DNA of 64,000 nucleotides from Coptis chinensis (lineage: Eukaryota > Streptophyta > Magnoliopsida > Ranunculales > Ranunculaceae), in NCBI GenBank assembly GCA_015680905.1, contig CM027377.1:63075501-63139500 (forward strand). The letters are read 5' to 3'. This document shows positions 45,795 to 58,035 of this stretch, piece by piece. A program made the translations under genes and the position numbers. The notes beneath the pieces were generated by a model, which did not search any database, was not told the origin of the DNA, and saw only the letters and a program-made list of their open reading frames with translations. Numbering within the stretch: the first letter of the stretch is position 1; every line of letters starts with the position of its first letter.

Positions 45795-46865
45795 ATTTTT
45801 TTTAGCTTTTTCTTTTTCTTTGGCTTTTGACACCTTTGATTCTATTTTTTTTTGGGAGATCTAACTCTTTATTTTCTTTTATTTATTTTTATTTTTATTT
45901 TTTTATTTGGATGGAAACTTTCTTTTTTTATCTGAAGCGACTAACAAATTCTTGATTTCAAAGGTCTTTCTTTTTTCTATTCTTCATCTCTATTCTCAGA
46001 CTCATTCTACAATGGGTAGGTTGATTTTTTTTTTTTTTGTTTTGTTTTGTTTTTGTAACAGGGTAAAGGATTTGCAGTTTATGAAAGCCTAAAGAAAGGC
46101 TCAGAGGGGCGACTAGCGGAAATAATTCATAGGTTTGAATTTCTGGCTATATCGATCCAAAGAAGGCCTAAATTCTCGCTTAGGATATGGTATAGTGATC
46201 AAGCAAGTGGAGGTGTGATTTCTCTATCCGGATTTTACTTCTCCCTTGTGTCATTTCTCTAACGTTTCACTCATATAAGGCTTTAGGCTATATTCTCATA
46301 AGATTTGTAGAATAAGTACTCTAGCCTAGATTTCAGAAACTTACTGCCAAACAATTATAGATACTCATGCAATATATTTATGGAAAGATGCAAATATTAT
46401 TATCTACATATTAATCTAAGTTTCTAAAAACTATTCTATTGCAAAAGCTGCGTGAGATTTCTAGATTATCAAAGGCCTAGCAAAGGGAAACAATACTAAT
46501 ATTCCTAAGTGTATAACATAAACTTTTTATTTTTATTTTTAAAATTTTTGAATTTTTACTAGAAAACAAGTGCATACTGTACATATCTATATCCTAACAG
46601 ATGCCTTAATTACACGTGTTTCTATGCCCCCCCAAAACAAGAAGCATGCTTTGTCCTCAAAGTATTTAAATGAATAGGGTAGAGAAATACCATTGAAATG
46701 CGTGAAATTCTAAAATATCTGCAAAACAAGGTTAAAATATACTAATATAGAAAATAAAAACTGACGCAACTCTATAAGAGTTCCACCCGTTATGGGGTTA
46801 ATAAGAATTAAATCGCTTGGGACATAAGCAGACACTAACTGAAACTAAAGCTTACCTTATCTCCC
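45170..46865 (-). other. Element Y 3' noncoding region
   Basis: Noncoding, parallel to 26665-28455 in X and 60195-61700 in Z. Contains (TA)n at about 45759-45790 and T-rich runs. Confidence 0.6.
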
Positions 46866-46869
46866 GCGT

Positions 46870-47793
46870 TTAAATATTGTCCTCCTCATCTTCCTCTCCA
46901 AAGAGATGAGGTTCCTTCGCATCCTGCCATGCCATGATAACTTGCCAAGCCCGCCGCCGTGTCTCATCAACTTGTGCTAACTTGTCAAGTGTTACTATGT
47001 CTGATGGGGTGTAAGGAGCAACCAAATGAGGTTACACCTGCCATCCCGGCCAAGTCATTACTCGAAATGAGCAAACCACCCACTTGGTGGGTCTCATAAC
47101 TTCAACCCTTTTCCAATCTGTGAACTGGGTACAGAATTCAGGTAGACAACTGAGCATGATGCGGCAAACTAAAACAGGCATAAGAAGATACTTATGCCTC
47201 ATGCTTTGGGCTCTCTTCAGACTAGCCACTAATACTTTGGGAATGCCATATCGCCGACGTCCCTTAGCTAAAGCAAGGAAACCGTCACCAGCGGTACTAT
47301 TTGCAGAAGTAAACTGCTAATCCCCTAAAATATTCATCAGGATGAATAACATGGTGGTGCCTATATTGAGGGACAGGCTAACAAGGGCTATGTTATAACG
47401 CCCTTGGTCCATTATACGAAACACCCATCCCCCATAATACTCATGGAAATATGTATAGTCATAGAGGTATGCATTATCGGTCATATATCCCCACGTGTGA
47501 ATAGGATAAGGTATTGGTATTCCCGAAACTAACGCTACCAAATACTTATTGAACTCTAGTGGCGTGTCATCAACCATGACGGAGAATTCTTGTTCTCCAT
47601 CCTGGTTACAATAGAAACTAACATTATTGTTAAAATATTCAGTAAACTTAGGTGAATACGAGTCGTCTTCACTTACCAGTAGATGCCTCCATCCTAACTG
47701 TAAGATCCTGTCGTGGAACCAATGTCCATAAGTCTCGCTTCCCAACAAGTGTTCGAAAGACTGCTCCGGTATGACTATAGGTGATGTCATCAC
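46870..47793 (-). pseudogene. Element Y extra ORF 2
   Basis: Begins MMTSPIVIPEQSFEHLLGSE and contains WFHDRILQLGWRHLL, EFNKYLVALVSGIPIPYP and YFHEYYGGWVFRIMDQGRYN; then FPEFCTQFTDWKRVEVM and WVVCSFRVMTWPGW. Same position and motifs as X 28463-29275. Confidence 0.6.
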
Positions 47794-47839
47794 AAAAACT
47801 ACTCTCTAGAACAGCTGGAACAATCTTGGAACAACCCAC

Positions 47840-48165
47840 AAAAAATTGGAATTTTTCGTGCCCACAAGGGTCAGGGTGCAGGGTGCGCTCACCTATGCCT
47901 GGGTAGGGCGTGGGATGCGCCTTGGTGAATTTCGAGTTCCAAACACTTAGGCGCAGGGTGCGCTCACTTTTTGCCTGGGATGGGCGCGGGTCGCGCTCAA
48001 GAGGAAAATTGGAATTCCAATGTTTTGGGTGCAGGTCGCGCTCAGGTTTGGCTTGGTAGGGCTGGGTTGGCGAGGGTAAATTTGATCGATTACCTTTGGC
48101 GGCGCGGGTGGCGCTCCATTGGGGGCCTTGGTCAGCCCCGAGGTGCTGAAATGCGGAAGTGAGAA
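47840..48165. repeat. GC-rich GCGC repeat block in element Y (3' part)
   Basis: Several degenerate copies of GGGCGCGGGTCGCGCTCA with spacers such as TTGGAATTCCAATGTTTTGG. The same motif lies in the 5' leader of Y (54470-54720), in Z (about 61735-61800), and in weaker form in X. It stands out in base composition from the AT-rich surroundings. Confidence 0.7.
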
Positions 48166-48169
48166 GGAA

Positions 48170-48790
48170 AAAGAAGGAAAACGTGGGAGTGAAAGGTGAG
48201 AGATAAATGTGAGAGATGTTAGTTATGTGTGGAGAATGAATGAAGTTTATATAGGTTTGAGTTTCCAAAACGAATCGAGAAGTTTCCAAAAAGTTTTAAG
48301 GCAATTGCCGGAAACAAAAATTTCCAAAACCGGAAACGGAAACAACCCATATTATTGATTCTATTACAAACCTAATATCTCTTAGACAGAATCTAGAATA
48401 GTAACTTATAAACTCTTATAGATTTAATCCTACCACCACATCTAATCTTAGGCATGCCAATATCGGCAATATTCTCAACCATCACTCCAAAATAACTTCT
48501 AAAATGGAGGATCATATAACAAATCATGCTATAGTAAATAATACCACCCCCAAACAATTTGGGAATGTGGGATTAAAAATAAAAACAACGCACAATTTGG
48601 AAAGAACCACATTATAGTAAAATTGAAATTCGTACAACATTTAACTACCAAATTCAAATTTAACTACGGAATCAAAAAATTAACATCCGAGCTAAATAAA
48701 AACAAATACAGAACAACTAAATAACATCGACACAACAACTTTTTCTAAACAACTAGCCACGTGATGAAGATGGACCCTGAGATGGAGATT
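48170..48790 (-). other. Element Y spacer between extra ORFs
   Basis: AT-rich noncoding. Includes ATACCACCCCCAAACAATTTG (about 48540), resembling the CCCAAACAA sequence before the other ORFs. Confidence 0.45.
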
Positions 48791-48794
48791 GGGC

Positions 48795-49925
48795 CTAGGA
48801 TTGTGATGGGGCCTGAGATGAAGAAGGGCCTGAGTCATCCGTCCTTTGACGACGGCACTCATGCCTCTTAGACTTATCTGAAACAGAAACCTCCAGGGGT
48901 GGCATGCGCCGTAGAATCTCTACTTGGAACAGGCGCTGTGCTTCCATTGCTGCTTTCATCTCTGTATAATGTGCATCATGACGTTGAAGGAGTGTCTCCA
49001 TGTTATACAAGAGATCATCCTGACCCTTTTTGAGGATTTCAAAACTCGTCTGAAGGTTTTTTTGTTTATTTCGAATTATAATCTGCCTATCCCATACATC
49101 TTCACAAATACCATAAATGCAACGCACGGCAGTATGCAACACTGACATGCGTTCTGAATCAGACGTACACCTCTCCAAGGCATCTTCATCCAAACATGTC
49201 TTGTTCTCCATTTCCTCATCCAAATTAACCACCCTATCCTCTGGCAACATCCAAGTCTTTTGGATACACTCCATATAAATAATTTCATTTGAATGCAATT
49301 TCAACATAGTCCTCTCAGTTTTGGTTTCCCCACAACATTATCTTCGTAATTAAAGCAGGAAATGGTATGATATTCTTCCCAACTCCTCTAATCATATTTA
49401 TCAAAAACTCGAGGATACAGAATTCATACCTCTTCTTTTGCAATATCCAGAGAACATGTAGACATGTCAAACCGATGTCGCTCACTTTTTCCTTCCTAAT
49501 GACGTTCTTACAAATCCACTGAGTTACTGCCAGTTGGTTGGTTCGCAGAGATGACTGTCGAGCACAATGAGAATTCGGATTGTATTGACCCTCCATGACA
49601 GTTTCGTTCATCAATGTAGGAACTCCAGTATACTGGGATTCCTGCATGGTGGCTTCGAGGTGGTGTTCAAGCGTAATGCCTAAAATCTCAGCCAACTTCT
49701 CTCTCGATAATTCTCTCCTAGTCCCAGCCACCTTCATGAAAATTTTCTGACCATCCAACTCTCTCTTCTTATAGAATTATTCGACCAAATCGGAGTGGTA
49801 GAAATCGTCTGTCGAGTACTACAACCTATTCCAATTCCTCCTAATCATCTCATCACAAAAAAACGGCGTAAAGCGGGCGGCAGTAAAAGCTTGTTCCGAC
49901 AAAATTCTTCGTCTTAGAGCCATTG
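48795..49925 (-). pseudogene. Element Y extra ORF 1 (putative plant transposon protein)
   Basis: Parts: LSREKLAEILGITLEHHLEA, SLRTNQLAVTQWICKNVI, CLHVLWILQKKRYEFCILEF, IQKTWMLPEDRVV, a helical MEAQRLFQVEILRRMPPLEV and a Ser/Gln tail DDSGPSSSQAPSQS. Related to X 32008-33123 and Z 62060-63030. No catalytic motif recognised. Confidence 0.65.
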
Positions 49926-49929
49926 AAGT

Positions 49930-50890
49930 TTTGAGTCGATTTGAGGGTTTAAAAGCAATGTGGGGATGGAGTTTGAAATCAAACTCACTAAAACTAAGGG
50001 AGGAGGTGCGGTGGTGGTGGTGGCAGTTCGAAATTCTTGGATTTTTGGATCTTTTCGGTGGTTGAAATTGGTGTGGGAGAGGTTTGGAGAAGATTTGAGA
50101 CGTTTTAAACTTTAGGCATGGGTTTAGTTAGGTTTTTTTTTTGTTTATAGGGTTTGAAGCTTGTTAATGGCGGTGGTGAAAAGGCAAACTCGCGAACTGT
50201 TGGTTTGAAGATGGAGACGCATGTGCGTGGCACGTGCGCACGAGATTGGGCCCAAGCCCAATTTGATTTTATGAATTTTTTAGATTTTTCGCTCAACTTC
50301 AAACTAAAATTGCCGCTTCGTTACCGGTCCGATTTTTGCAAATGAGATATGAAAATGATCAGGAGAGAATTTCCAATCCAATGATCCATAAAACACTTTA
50401 TTCCCACCGTGAGTGGTATATAAGAAGATAGAAAATGCCTCGAAGTGCATACATGATGTAAGTTTTGCGAATGAATAAAATCTAAATTCATAGATAATGT
50501 CAACCCGAATCAGAATACGATTAAACGACCTAAGCAACACAAATGGAAAGTTGAACAATCCAGGACGGAAAAAACAAACACCCCACCCCTAAACAAATTT
50601 TTGACAACAGAGTTTATAAAATTTGTTTTAAAAGTGGGTATTTTAAAGTCAGATTCCCGAGACTTCCTAGATTACTATTTTTATTGTTTTGATATTTTTT
50701 ACTTTTTATGAATAAGATTTAATATAAGAAAAACGAAAAACAATTAAGACATAATTCACACCATAGAGAAACATGACTAAAAACTAAGAAACCATGCAAG
50801 AGTGGAAAATGTGAATTATGTTAAACGTGGACTTAGAATCTGGTACTTACAGCCACACACTCCATAGGGAGGGCCCGGTTACCTAAATGG
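49930..50890 (-). other. Element Y spacer upstream of extra ORF 1
   Basis: No ORF of note. Conserved with Z 63040-64000, including GCCGCTTCGTTACCGG..GATTTTTGC and CACACTCCATAGGGAGGGC-like sequence also present in X (about 33400-33900). Confidence 0.5.
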
Positions 50891-51170
50891 TGCACTTACC
50901 AATATATAGAATTGTAAGGAAGTACACAAAATAACAAAATGAGTCGTTTATAGTCAAATACTCGAGACTTTAACATATAACTGGATATATATATACCCTG
51001 CAGTTTTCCATATATCAGCAACCTAAAGAGTTGTGGGTCTTTCCATAAATAAATAACATAGAATGCACCCCCAAATAGAATCAAGCACCAAGATTTTCTA
51101 CGACGCAACTTATTAAAATGAAAGCGAAGTTTGATAGATCTAAAACATAACCGAGCATGCACCTTCTTTT

Positions 51171-51665
51171 TTATCTTTGAACGAGAGGTTGTCCAAGTGA
51201 ATGATCGTGAGAAAATGGATGATTGTGGAAGATATGTTGGATATGGATAAGTTTTAGAAGTAAGGAGTGGAAAAAATGAGAATGTGGGTTAGCACAAAAC
51301 TCATTCATGGTGTAGGTGGGAACTGTCTCAATTCTGAAAATGAAGGTGTCAAGTGCCTTTTCCTTGGGAATTATTTTTGTATTAAGAGGATTTAGAAAAT
51401 CATTAAGCACAAAAGAAGCAAGAGGGTCAAGCGCAAACTCCAGGTTCCTTTGAAAATGTGGAAGGTGGGGAAAATTAATGATGGAAGATGAATGAGTGTC
51501 AGCTAGAGCTCTCAGGTCTAGATCAGTAGAAGCCTTGAGATATGCTAGACATTCCTCAATAGGTGGGTCAAAAGAATCACTGGGATAGAGGGTGAAAAAT
51601 TCATCTTCCGTCATAGCATCAAGGGATAAATGGATGTTGGCAGGGTGGGACTCGCGAGGTGGCAA
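51171..51665 (-). CDS. Unassigned ORF in element Y
   Basis: Open for 164 codons: MPPRESHPANIHLSLDAMTE, then DEFFTLYPSDSFDPPIEECL and an His/Leu-rich end. I recognise no family. It lies in the place where polymerase genes stand in element X. It could be a remnant of a Gag-Pol linker, a captured host exon or chance. A weak likeness to Asp/Glu-rich linkers between protease and RT in Athila elements is possible. Confidence 0.35.
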   Translation of the reverse strand: MPPRESHPANIHLSLDAMTEDEFFTLYPSDSFDPPIEECLAYLKASTDLDLRALADTHSSSIINFPHLPHFQRNLEFALDPLASFVLNDFLNPLNTKIIPKEKALDTFIFRIETVPTYTMNEFCANPHSHFFHSLLLKLIHIQHIFHNHPFSHDHSLGQPLVQR

Positions 51666-51683
51666 GGAAGAGTTGCAAAAGAG

Positions 51684-52898
51684 TTAAAGGAAATCTTCCT
51701 CAATTTCATCTACGTCCAAGGAGTCCTTGTCGAAGTTGGAATTTGCAAAGGAAAGGAATTTGAGCATCTGGTCATCCGGAAACGTGGTTTTGAAATAATC
51801 ATGAGCTAAGCTCTCGATCATGCTAACCTCTCCCTCGATATTCGTATCAGAAAATTGTTTGATCATTTTAAAAACATTGACCTTAACAGAAAGATGGTCA
51901 AAGGACAAGGATATCGAACCATCGCGGCAGTTTATAAGCGTGTTGGCAGTTGCCAAGAAAGGGCGCCCTAAAATGATCGGAACAGAGTCGTTAGCAACTT
52001 CTGTATCATGGATAACAAAATCTGTAGGATAGTAGAAATCCTGAACCTTAATCAACACATTTTCCACTACACCCTTAGGATAGTTGATAGACCTATCAGC
52101 TAATTGCAACGTCATTTTTGTAGGTTGCATCTCCTGTAGACCTATTTGTTTATATAAATAATAAGGGAGTAAGTTAACACTCACCCCCAGGTCTAATAAA
52201 GCAGTGGTCATGTGAGTATCCCCTAAGGTGCATTGTACAGTAGGACGACCAGGGTCCTTGTACTTAACAATTCCATTTTGTTCCGTTAAAGTTGGAAACG
52301 GTTCAGTTAAAAAGGCGTCTTTAGGAATCTTTGTCTTATGCCTAGTAGTACACAACTCTTTGAGAAACTTTGCATGGTGAGGTAACTTTTTAATTACTTC
52401 AAGAAAAGGTAAATTTATCGTTAGATTTTTAAAAACTTCCCTAATCTCGTCAAAATTTGTATCCTTGTTTAACATAGCTAATCTCTGAGGAAATGGTGGT
52501 TTCTCTCTATATTTAGCATCTGGATTAACAGGATGTTTAACCTTGGCTTTCTGTTTCTTAGGTTGTGGTTTAACTTGTACCTCTATAGGAGTAGGATCTT
52601 CAGTTATCATTTTGGTATCTAGTTCGATATCTAGTGTAGGGACTACTGGTAGGGTAACTATAGGCATAGTTACTTTGTTATCAACCACTCTGCCTGAACG
52701 GAGAGTGGTGATGGCATTTAGCTCACCTACGTTTGTATTATCTGTACTAGTATTACCATTAACCTCAAAGGCTGTGTTTGTTGTTTTAGGATTAGGTATT
52801 GCTTGACCTGGAAACACACTTTTGGGTTGTACTTTCTCTTGAGCTAGCTGCTGTAAGGAAAGTTGGATAGCTTGTAAAATGTGTTGTTGAGATTGCAT
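51684..52898 (-). pseudogene. Element Y protease region and gag-protease linker
   Basis: KYREKPPFPQRLAMLNKDTN, NLTINLPFLEVIKKLPHHAK, CTLGDTHMTTALLDLGVSVN, YPKGVVENVLIKVQDFYYPT and VPIILGRPFLATANTLINCR mark the Athila-type linker and retropepsin. A long continuous reading with little sign of decay. Confidence 0.85.
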
Positions 52899-53002
52899 AA
52901 AGGTATCGAAATGATCCGACTATGGAGTAGTATTTGCTACTGGTTGTGTGACAGGAACTATGTCACGTTGATTATTAATGGGTGGATTTTGATAGTTATT
53001 AT

Positions 53003-54234
53003 TTACTGGCACGATTCCTCTATTAGCATTATAATTATTATTGTTATAATTATTATAATTTCTTTGTCCTTGTCCTTACCTCGGTTGAGCTTGGTTGTAA
53101 TTGTTTGTTGGCCTAACATTTGGGTTAAGCAACCTTGGAGGTTGTTGATTATTTCGCCAACCGAAGTTGGGGTTTTGTCGCCAAGCTGCGTTAGGTTCGC
53201 TATTAATGGAACAAACATTATCTTGTTGTAATGTTTGTTGTTCGTAAGCAAGAGGACAATAGGAGTCGGGATGCTCTAGACTCAAACAGAAATTACATGG
53301 ATTGGTGTTGACATTCATGGCGGGAATATGCTTTTGTTAAATAGAAATAGCCTCTACCTTTTTAGTGAGAGATTCGATTAAATTTTTAAGTTCAGGATCG
53401 GATTTCATCTCAAACATACTAGCGGCCTTAACTGTTGTAGAAGAACTACCGGAACGGGAGATATCATCACTACCCCCCAATTATTATTACGCTTTGTTTG
53501 ATCTTCTAAAAATTTATAAGCCTCTGAGGCTCCCTTACTGAGGAAACTACCCCCATTCATTATGTCAAGCACCTCTTTGTGGTGGTGTAACAGTCCCTTG
53601 AAAAAGGCACGAACTAACGTGTCTTTCGCGAGGTTATGGTGTGGACACTCTATAAGAAGATCGGTGAAATGATTCCAAGCCTCTGAAAATGATTCATGAG
53701 GATTCTGTCGAAAGAAATGAATCTTGAAAAGCATTTCATTGGTCTTCAGTGGTGGGTAAAAATGTTCCATAAATAGTTGAACAAGTTTAGCCCACGAGTC
53801 CATAGAATTAGGCGCTTGGGCAGTTAACCAAGATGCCGCCTTATCGGCTAAGGTGAAAGGAAACACCCTCAATTTAATTTGTTCAACACCAACCGTAGGA
53901 TGGTGGAATGTAGTAAGGACTAGCGCCTTATCGGATTTGTGCTGATAAGGTTTTTCATGGGTTAACCCATGAAAAACGGGTAACAAATTAAATATATTTG
54001 GGGGATTCAGAAATCCCCCACTGGGTCTGATAGAACGATGCAAGATTTAGGGCTATCGTTTAAGGCTTTGTAAAAGTCAGAGAGAGGAGACTCTCTTTCT
54101 TCAGCCATTATTTCAGGTGTGGTGTATGGTATGCTAGCTAGAGGTGTAGTGAGTGGTATACTAGAAAGGCGTGTTTGTTGACGTTGTCGGTTGATTACGT
54201 TAGGCGTTTTTCTTCGGCCTGACCTTAATCTCAT
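53003..54234 (-). pseudogene. Element Y gag region
   Basis: Begins MRLRSGRRKTPNVINRQRQQ. Then IKLRVFPFTLADKAASWLTA, FMEHFYPPLKTNEMLFKIHF, HESFSEAWNHFTDLLIECPH and KGASEAYKFLEDQTKRNNNW are the Athila Gag core; CNFCLSLEHPDSYCPLAY (about 53240-53295) is a nucleocapsid zinc knuckle. Confidence 0.9.
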
Positions 54235-54239
54235 GCAAG

Positions 54240-54831
54240 ACTAAGACCAATCTTAACGAAACACGACAACACTCCAAACAATCTTGATATACTAGTATAA
54301 ACCTCTAACTAGAGATGCGAGGTGTGGAAGAAAGGAGTACCTGAATGCCTCCTTACTTCACTTATAAATAGCGTCTTGTTTACGCGAGCTCAGTATATAT
54401 AACAAGTTAGAACACTGAAAACCTTGAAGAAATGGAAGTTTGAAAAAAAACACATGGAAATTAGGCGGTTTCAGGGCGCAGTCGCTTTAGAATCAGCCTA
54501 GGTAGGGGGCGGGTCGCGCTCAGGTCCAACTCGAGCTCGAGACTCCAACCCCGGGGAAGCGAACTTTGCCTTGGCAAGGCGCGGGTCGCGCTCAGGTAAA
54601 ACTCAAGTTCCAGGCGCTTAGGCGTAGGGGGCGCTCAAGTTTTGCATTGGCAAGGCGTGGGTCGCGCTCAGGTAAAACTCAAGTTCCAGCTTTGGGGGGG
54701 CTTCGAAGTTTTGCCTTAGTAAAGCGGGCAGCATCTTCGTTATTATGGAACAAAGAACAATAGTTAGAATCAAACAAGGGTGGGTGGGTTATGGGACTTT
54801 GGAAAACTAACAATACTAAAGGGAACTAAGA
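54240..54831 (-). other. Element Y 5' leader with GC-rich repeats
   Basis: Between PBS and gag. Holds GCGCGGGTCGCGCTCAGGT in about three copies (54520-54680) alternating with AAAACTCAAGTTCCAG. Confidence 0.7.
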
Positions 54832-54845
54832 CGGCAGCGGCGCCA
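54832..54845 (-). other. Element Y primer binding site
   Basis: Minus-strand TGGCGCCGCTGCCG just inside the 5' LTR. TGGCGCCG.TGCCGG is the tRNA-Asp-type site usual in Athila and Tat elements. Confidence 0.8.
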
Positions 54846-54847
54846 TT

Positions 54848-56355
54848 TGATAAATGTAAAATTGTATAAAGTTTTACTCACGAATAAATGATGAAACTTA
54901 AACGCAAGTAAAACTAAAACTAAAACTAAACCTAAACTTGAGTACTATATTTATCAAAGATTATTCTACTCTCGATTCTATCGAAATAGAGTTAGAGTAA
55001 AAGATTCGTTCCACTCTTAGTTCTTTAGTATTCAATGTTTTCTACGACTGCGAGTCTATCCAAAGTTAGTGAGAGTAATGGTGGGAATTATACTACGATG
55101 TGAATTCAAATAGCAAGATACACTAAGTCAAACTACGAAATTTCTAAATTGACTATATGATTAAGAATTAGGAGGGATTGATTCCACCTTAACTCGACTT
55201 AATCAACTAACAAAGATTCGCCGTGATCCAAATTTCCATGCTTTCGCATATCAAAATGGTAATTCTAATCCCTAATTATACATGACAATCTCTACCAATT
55301 AATAACTAGCATGTGCAGCAACCAAACACATTCTCATGGTGAACTAATTACTTTCTAGAATTGAATTGATTACCATGACGATTTTTAAGTTAACAAAGAT
55401 CAAGCTTCATCAAAGCTTCTTCAACCCCCTCTAATGGAGGTTTAGCCTAGAGTCATTATGCTATTATTTCCCAATGAAATTAAACAAGACATCATATAAA
55501 GATTCTAAATTTACTATATCGAATAATGACAGAATTCAAATCTAAACTAATAACTAAGAAATGATTAACAACTAAGTAATTTAATTTAGAGCTAAGTACT
55601 TTAATAAATCAAAACCAAAATTATGAAGAACTAACTATTTTTATTAATCTAATAAAGAATTAACAATCATTCAATACTCTAAATTAAAACAAGGTAATAG
55701 AAAACTAATTAAATTAATGTAAAAACTCGATCTAGAATTGTTCTCTAATGGCTACTTTCTACCTAACCTAATTGATGCTTAAGAGTTAAGTCTTATGTGT
55801 GGAAATGGAGGAGACTAGATCCACATTTTCGTGCATGGGCTGAGGAGCCATGTTTTGGGCCAGAAAATCGAGCCCAAAGCCCAATTTCTTAAGTCCACAG
55901 AGCCCATTTCAGCTGGCTATGATAATAGACTTTTCATCTACTTATGCTCCTCTAATTGGGTCAAGGATTGGACCATTGGAAAGATCTTTCCGATCCGGTC
56001 ATTTTGACATAAGGTAGGACCAATTCCGAGTCCTGAGTCCAAAGATACGGTCTTCGGAAATTCTACTGACTTTTGTGTGTTGTTTCTGCCCGCGTTGACT
56101 TTGACTTTTCAGCTTTTAACTGGGCTTTACAAAGGCTTTTTCTCCTTGAATCTTGGCCTTTAATAACAGAACTTCTTAGCAACCAACCCTTGCTCCTTTA
56201 TCTCGCCAAAATGGTACATTTCTGCACATAATTGACTTCAATGCCTGAAATACATAAAAACACGTAATCAGCATTAACTCTTATTTATTACTCGTATAAT
56301 TGGTCTAAAAATATTATTGTTAAGAGGTTAAAACTACAGTTTTAGGCTCTTATCT
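54848..56355 (-). repeat. Element Y 5' LTR
   Basis: 1508 bases; pairs with 40084-41556. Adjoins the PBS on its left and element X leader on its right. Confidence 0.9.
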
Positions 56356-56360
56356 GTACT

Positions 56361-56735
56361 GTACTGTACTTGTAAGAGATTATTGTAAGTAATATAAAAA
56401 ACTTAATTTAAACTAATTAACCTAAGGCGCGTGCACGCTAGTAATTTAGTTATATTTGGCGTATGTCAGGCATGATTTAAGACTAGGGTTGTAAAAGGCA
56501 GGTCGCACCTAGTGAAGGCAAATATAATGCGCGTGTCGCGCTCGTGAGTTAAAACTAGGGTTTCAAATTTTTAAGGTTTGGTGACGGGAGGGCAGGGAGT
56601 TGACAGGACAACTCGTATGCTCTCGAACAGTAGTAGAAATATATCGAAAAAATACGAACAATGTTTTTGTGTGTGAATTGTGATAGTGAAAACAGTGTTT
56701 TGTAACTAAATACGCATAATGTAGACGAAATAGAT
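56361..56735 (-). other. Element X leader, right part
   Basis: Between Y's target duplication and the PBS of X. Includes a GCGCGTGTCGCGCTCGTGAG tract (about 56529) like the GC-rich repeats of Y. Confidence 0.6.
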
Positions 56736-56749
56736 GGCAAGCGGCGCCA
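56736..56749 (-). other. Element X primer binding site
   Basis: Minus-strand TGGCGCCGCTTGCC directly inside the 5' LTR of X, tRNA-Asp type. Confidence 0.8.
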
Positions 56750-56750
56750 T

Positions 56751-58035
56751 TAATAATAATGGAATTGAACTAAACATGATGAACATTAATAATAAGATGT
56801 CGTGAACAGTAAAATATGGTGGGAAAACAGTAAATAATACTCTCTAAATCATAGAAGATAAAAGGGAGTAGTCGTGTTCGCCAAAGTCTACTTCGTACAC
56901 TACTTGGATGCGTATCTAGATTGCAATATGCTTCACTAACAAGAGTCAAAACAGTAAATATAAGATGAAAACAGTGAATTTAGAGAATGAATAAAGGAAT
57001 TAGAGAGTGTTTAATCCACCGTGCGATTCAATTTACTATTGGTTAGTATCGAATCGCTTTTATTGATCCCCAGTGAAGACCAAGTCTTCTCGGATCGAGG
57101 TTTCACTAGCGAAATCTCTTTGGTGGTAGCTCTATACTCTAGTTCTCTGTTATGAGCTCTATCTCTAGTTACTCATAATGAAGAACTTGACGTTCTTTTA
57201 TGCAAAACAATAAAAACTACAAACTACTTATCCTCACATGGCTTCATAAACCTCTTCTAATTAAGGTTTTAGCCTTGTTTCATTGGATTAATTAAACTAA
57301 GACAATAATAAAAAGAAATTAAGAATAAATAACTTGTATTAAATTGAGGGTTGGAGGCTACAATTATAAACTACTTCTAAACTAAGGAAAGTAAACCTAA
57401 TTTAAAACTAAAACTAAACTACTTAGAGAATTATAACTAAAGGGTAAGGAGAGAGCTTAAGTTTTGCCTTAGCCCTCTTTTTATAGGAGAGGGTTAGGTT
57501 TAAATTTTCGTGCATGGGCCAAAAAGGGAGACTTTGGGTATCTAAAGTGAGCCTAAAGTCCATTAGGTTAAATCTAAAGAGGTCACAGCTGCTGGATTTT
57601 ACTTCCTTATCATTTTTGTCAAGTTTTACATCTCTGATTAGGGCAAGACTTGATCCATTGGAAATCTTATTCCGAGCCAGTCGTTTTGACATAAAGTAGG
57701 CCCAATTCCGAGGCCTGAGTCCAAAGATATGTCTTTTTGAAGTTCTATTAACTTTTCTGTTCTTTTTCTACCCGGATTGACTTTGACTTCCCATCTTTGA
57801 CTGGGCTTGAAAAAGCCTTTTTTCCACGATTCTTGGGCTTTAAATTTAGAACTTTCTCAGCAATCATATTGACTCATTTTCCATGCAAAAGTGGTGTTTT
57901 TAGTCACCTAATCAGCTTTAAGTCCTAAATTGCACAAAAACACGTAAACAGTACTAACTCTTCTTTATTATAAACATAATTGGCCTAAATGTAATACTAT
58001 TAAGGGATTTAAACTACACTTTTGGGTATCTATCA
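56751..58035 (-). repeat. Element X 5' LTR
   Basis: 1285 bases; pairs with 25359-26649. Starts (minus) TGATAGATACCCAAAAGTG and ends CCATTATTATTA. Flanked on the right by the CGTAC duplication. Confidence 0.9.

Larger units (their letters stand above)
40084..56355 (-). mobile_element. Element Y: Athila-like LTR retrotransposon inserted in element X
   Basis: Target duplication GTACT at 40079-40083 and 56356-56360. LTRs 40084-41556 (3') and 54848-56355 (5') match with about 6 differences per 100 bases in the part compared by eye. PBS at 54832-54845. Parts seen: gag, protease, an unassigned ORF, the two extra ORFs and a polypurine tract; I recognise no RT, RNase H or integrase. It carries a Tekay-like solo LTR (41738-45164). 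About 12.8 kb without it. Broken, with roughly ten breaks. Confidence 0.9.
25359..58035 (-). mobile_element. Element X: Athila-like LTR retrotransposon, split by nested insertions
   Basis: Target duplication CGTAC at 25354-25358 and 58036-58040. LTRs 25359-26649 (3') and 56751-58035 (5') match along their length, with about 6 differences per 100 bases in the stretch I compared by eye. From right to left: 5' LTR, PBS, gag, protease, RT, RNase H, integrase, two extra ORFs, polypurine tract, 3' LTR. It contains element Y (40084-56355) and a solo LTR (29700-31335); without them it is about 14.8 kb. RT and gag are of the Athila branch of Ty3/gypsy. It is a fossil with roughly ten or more breaks; a few million years old if ordinary plant rates apply. 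Confidence 0.9.

Noticed and set aside
47971-48162. Gly/Arg-rich readings in GC-rich blocks (also 54566-54763)
   Set aside because: Both come from the GCGC repeat; no conservation at protein level.
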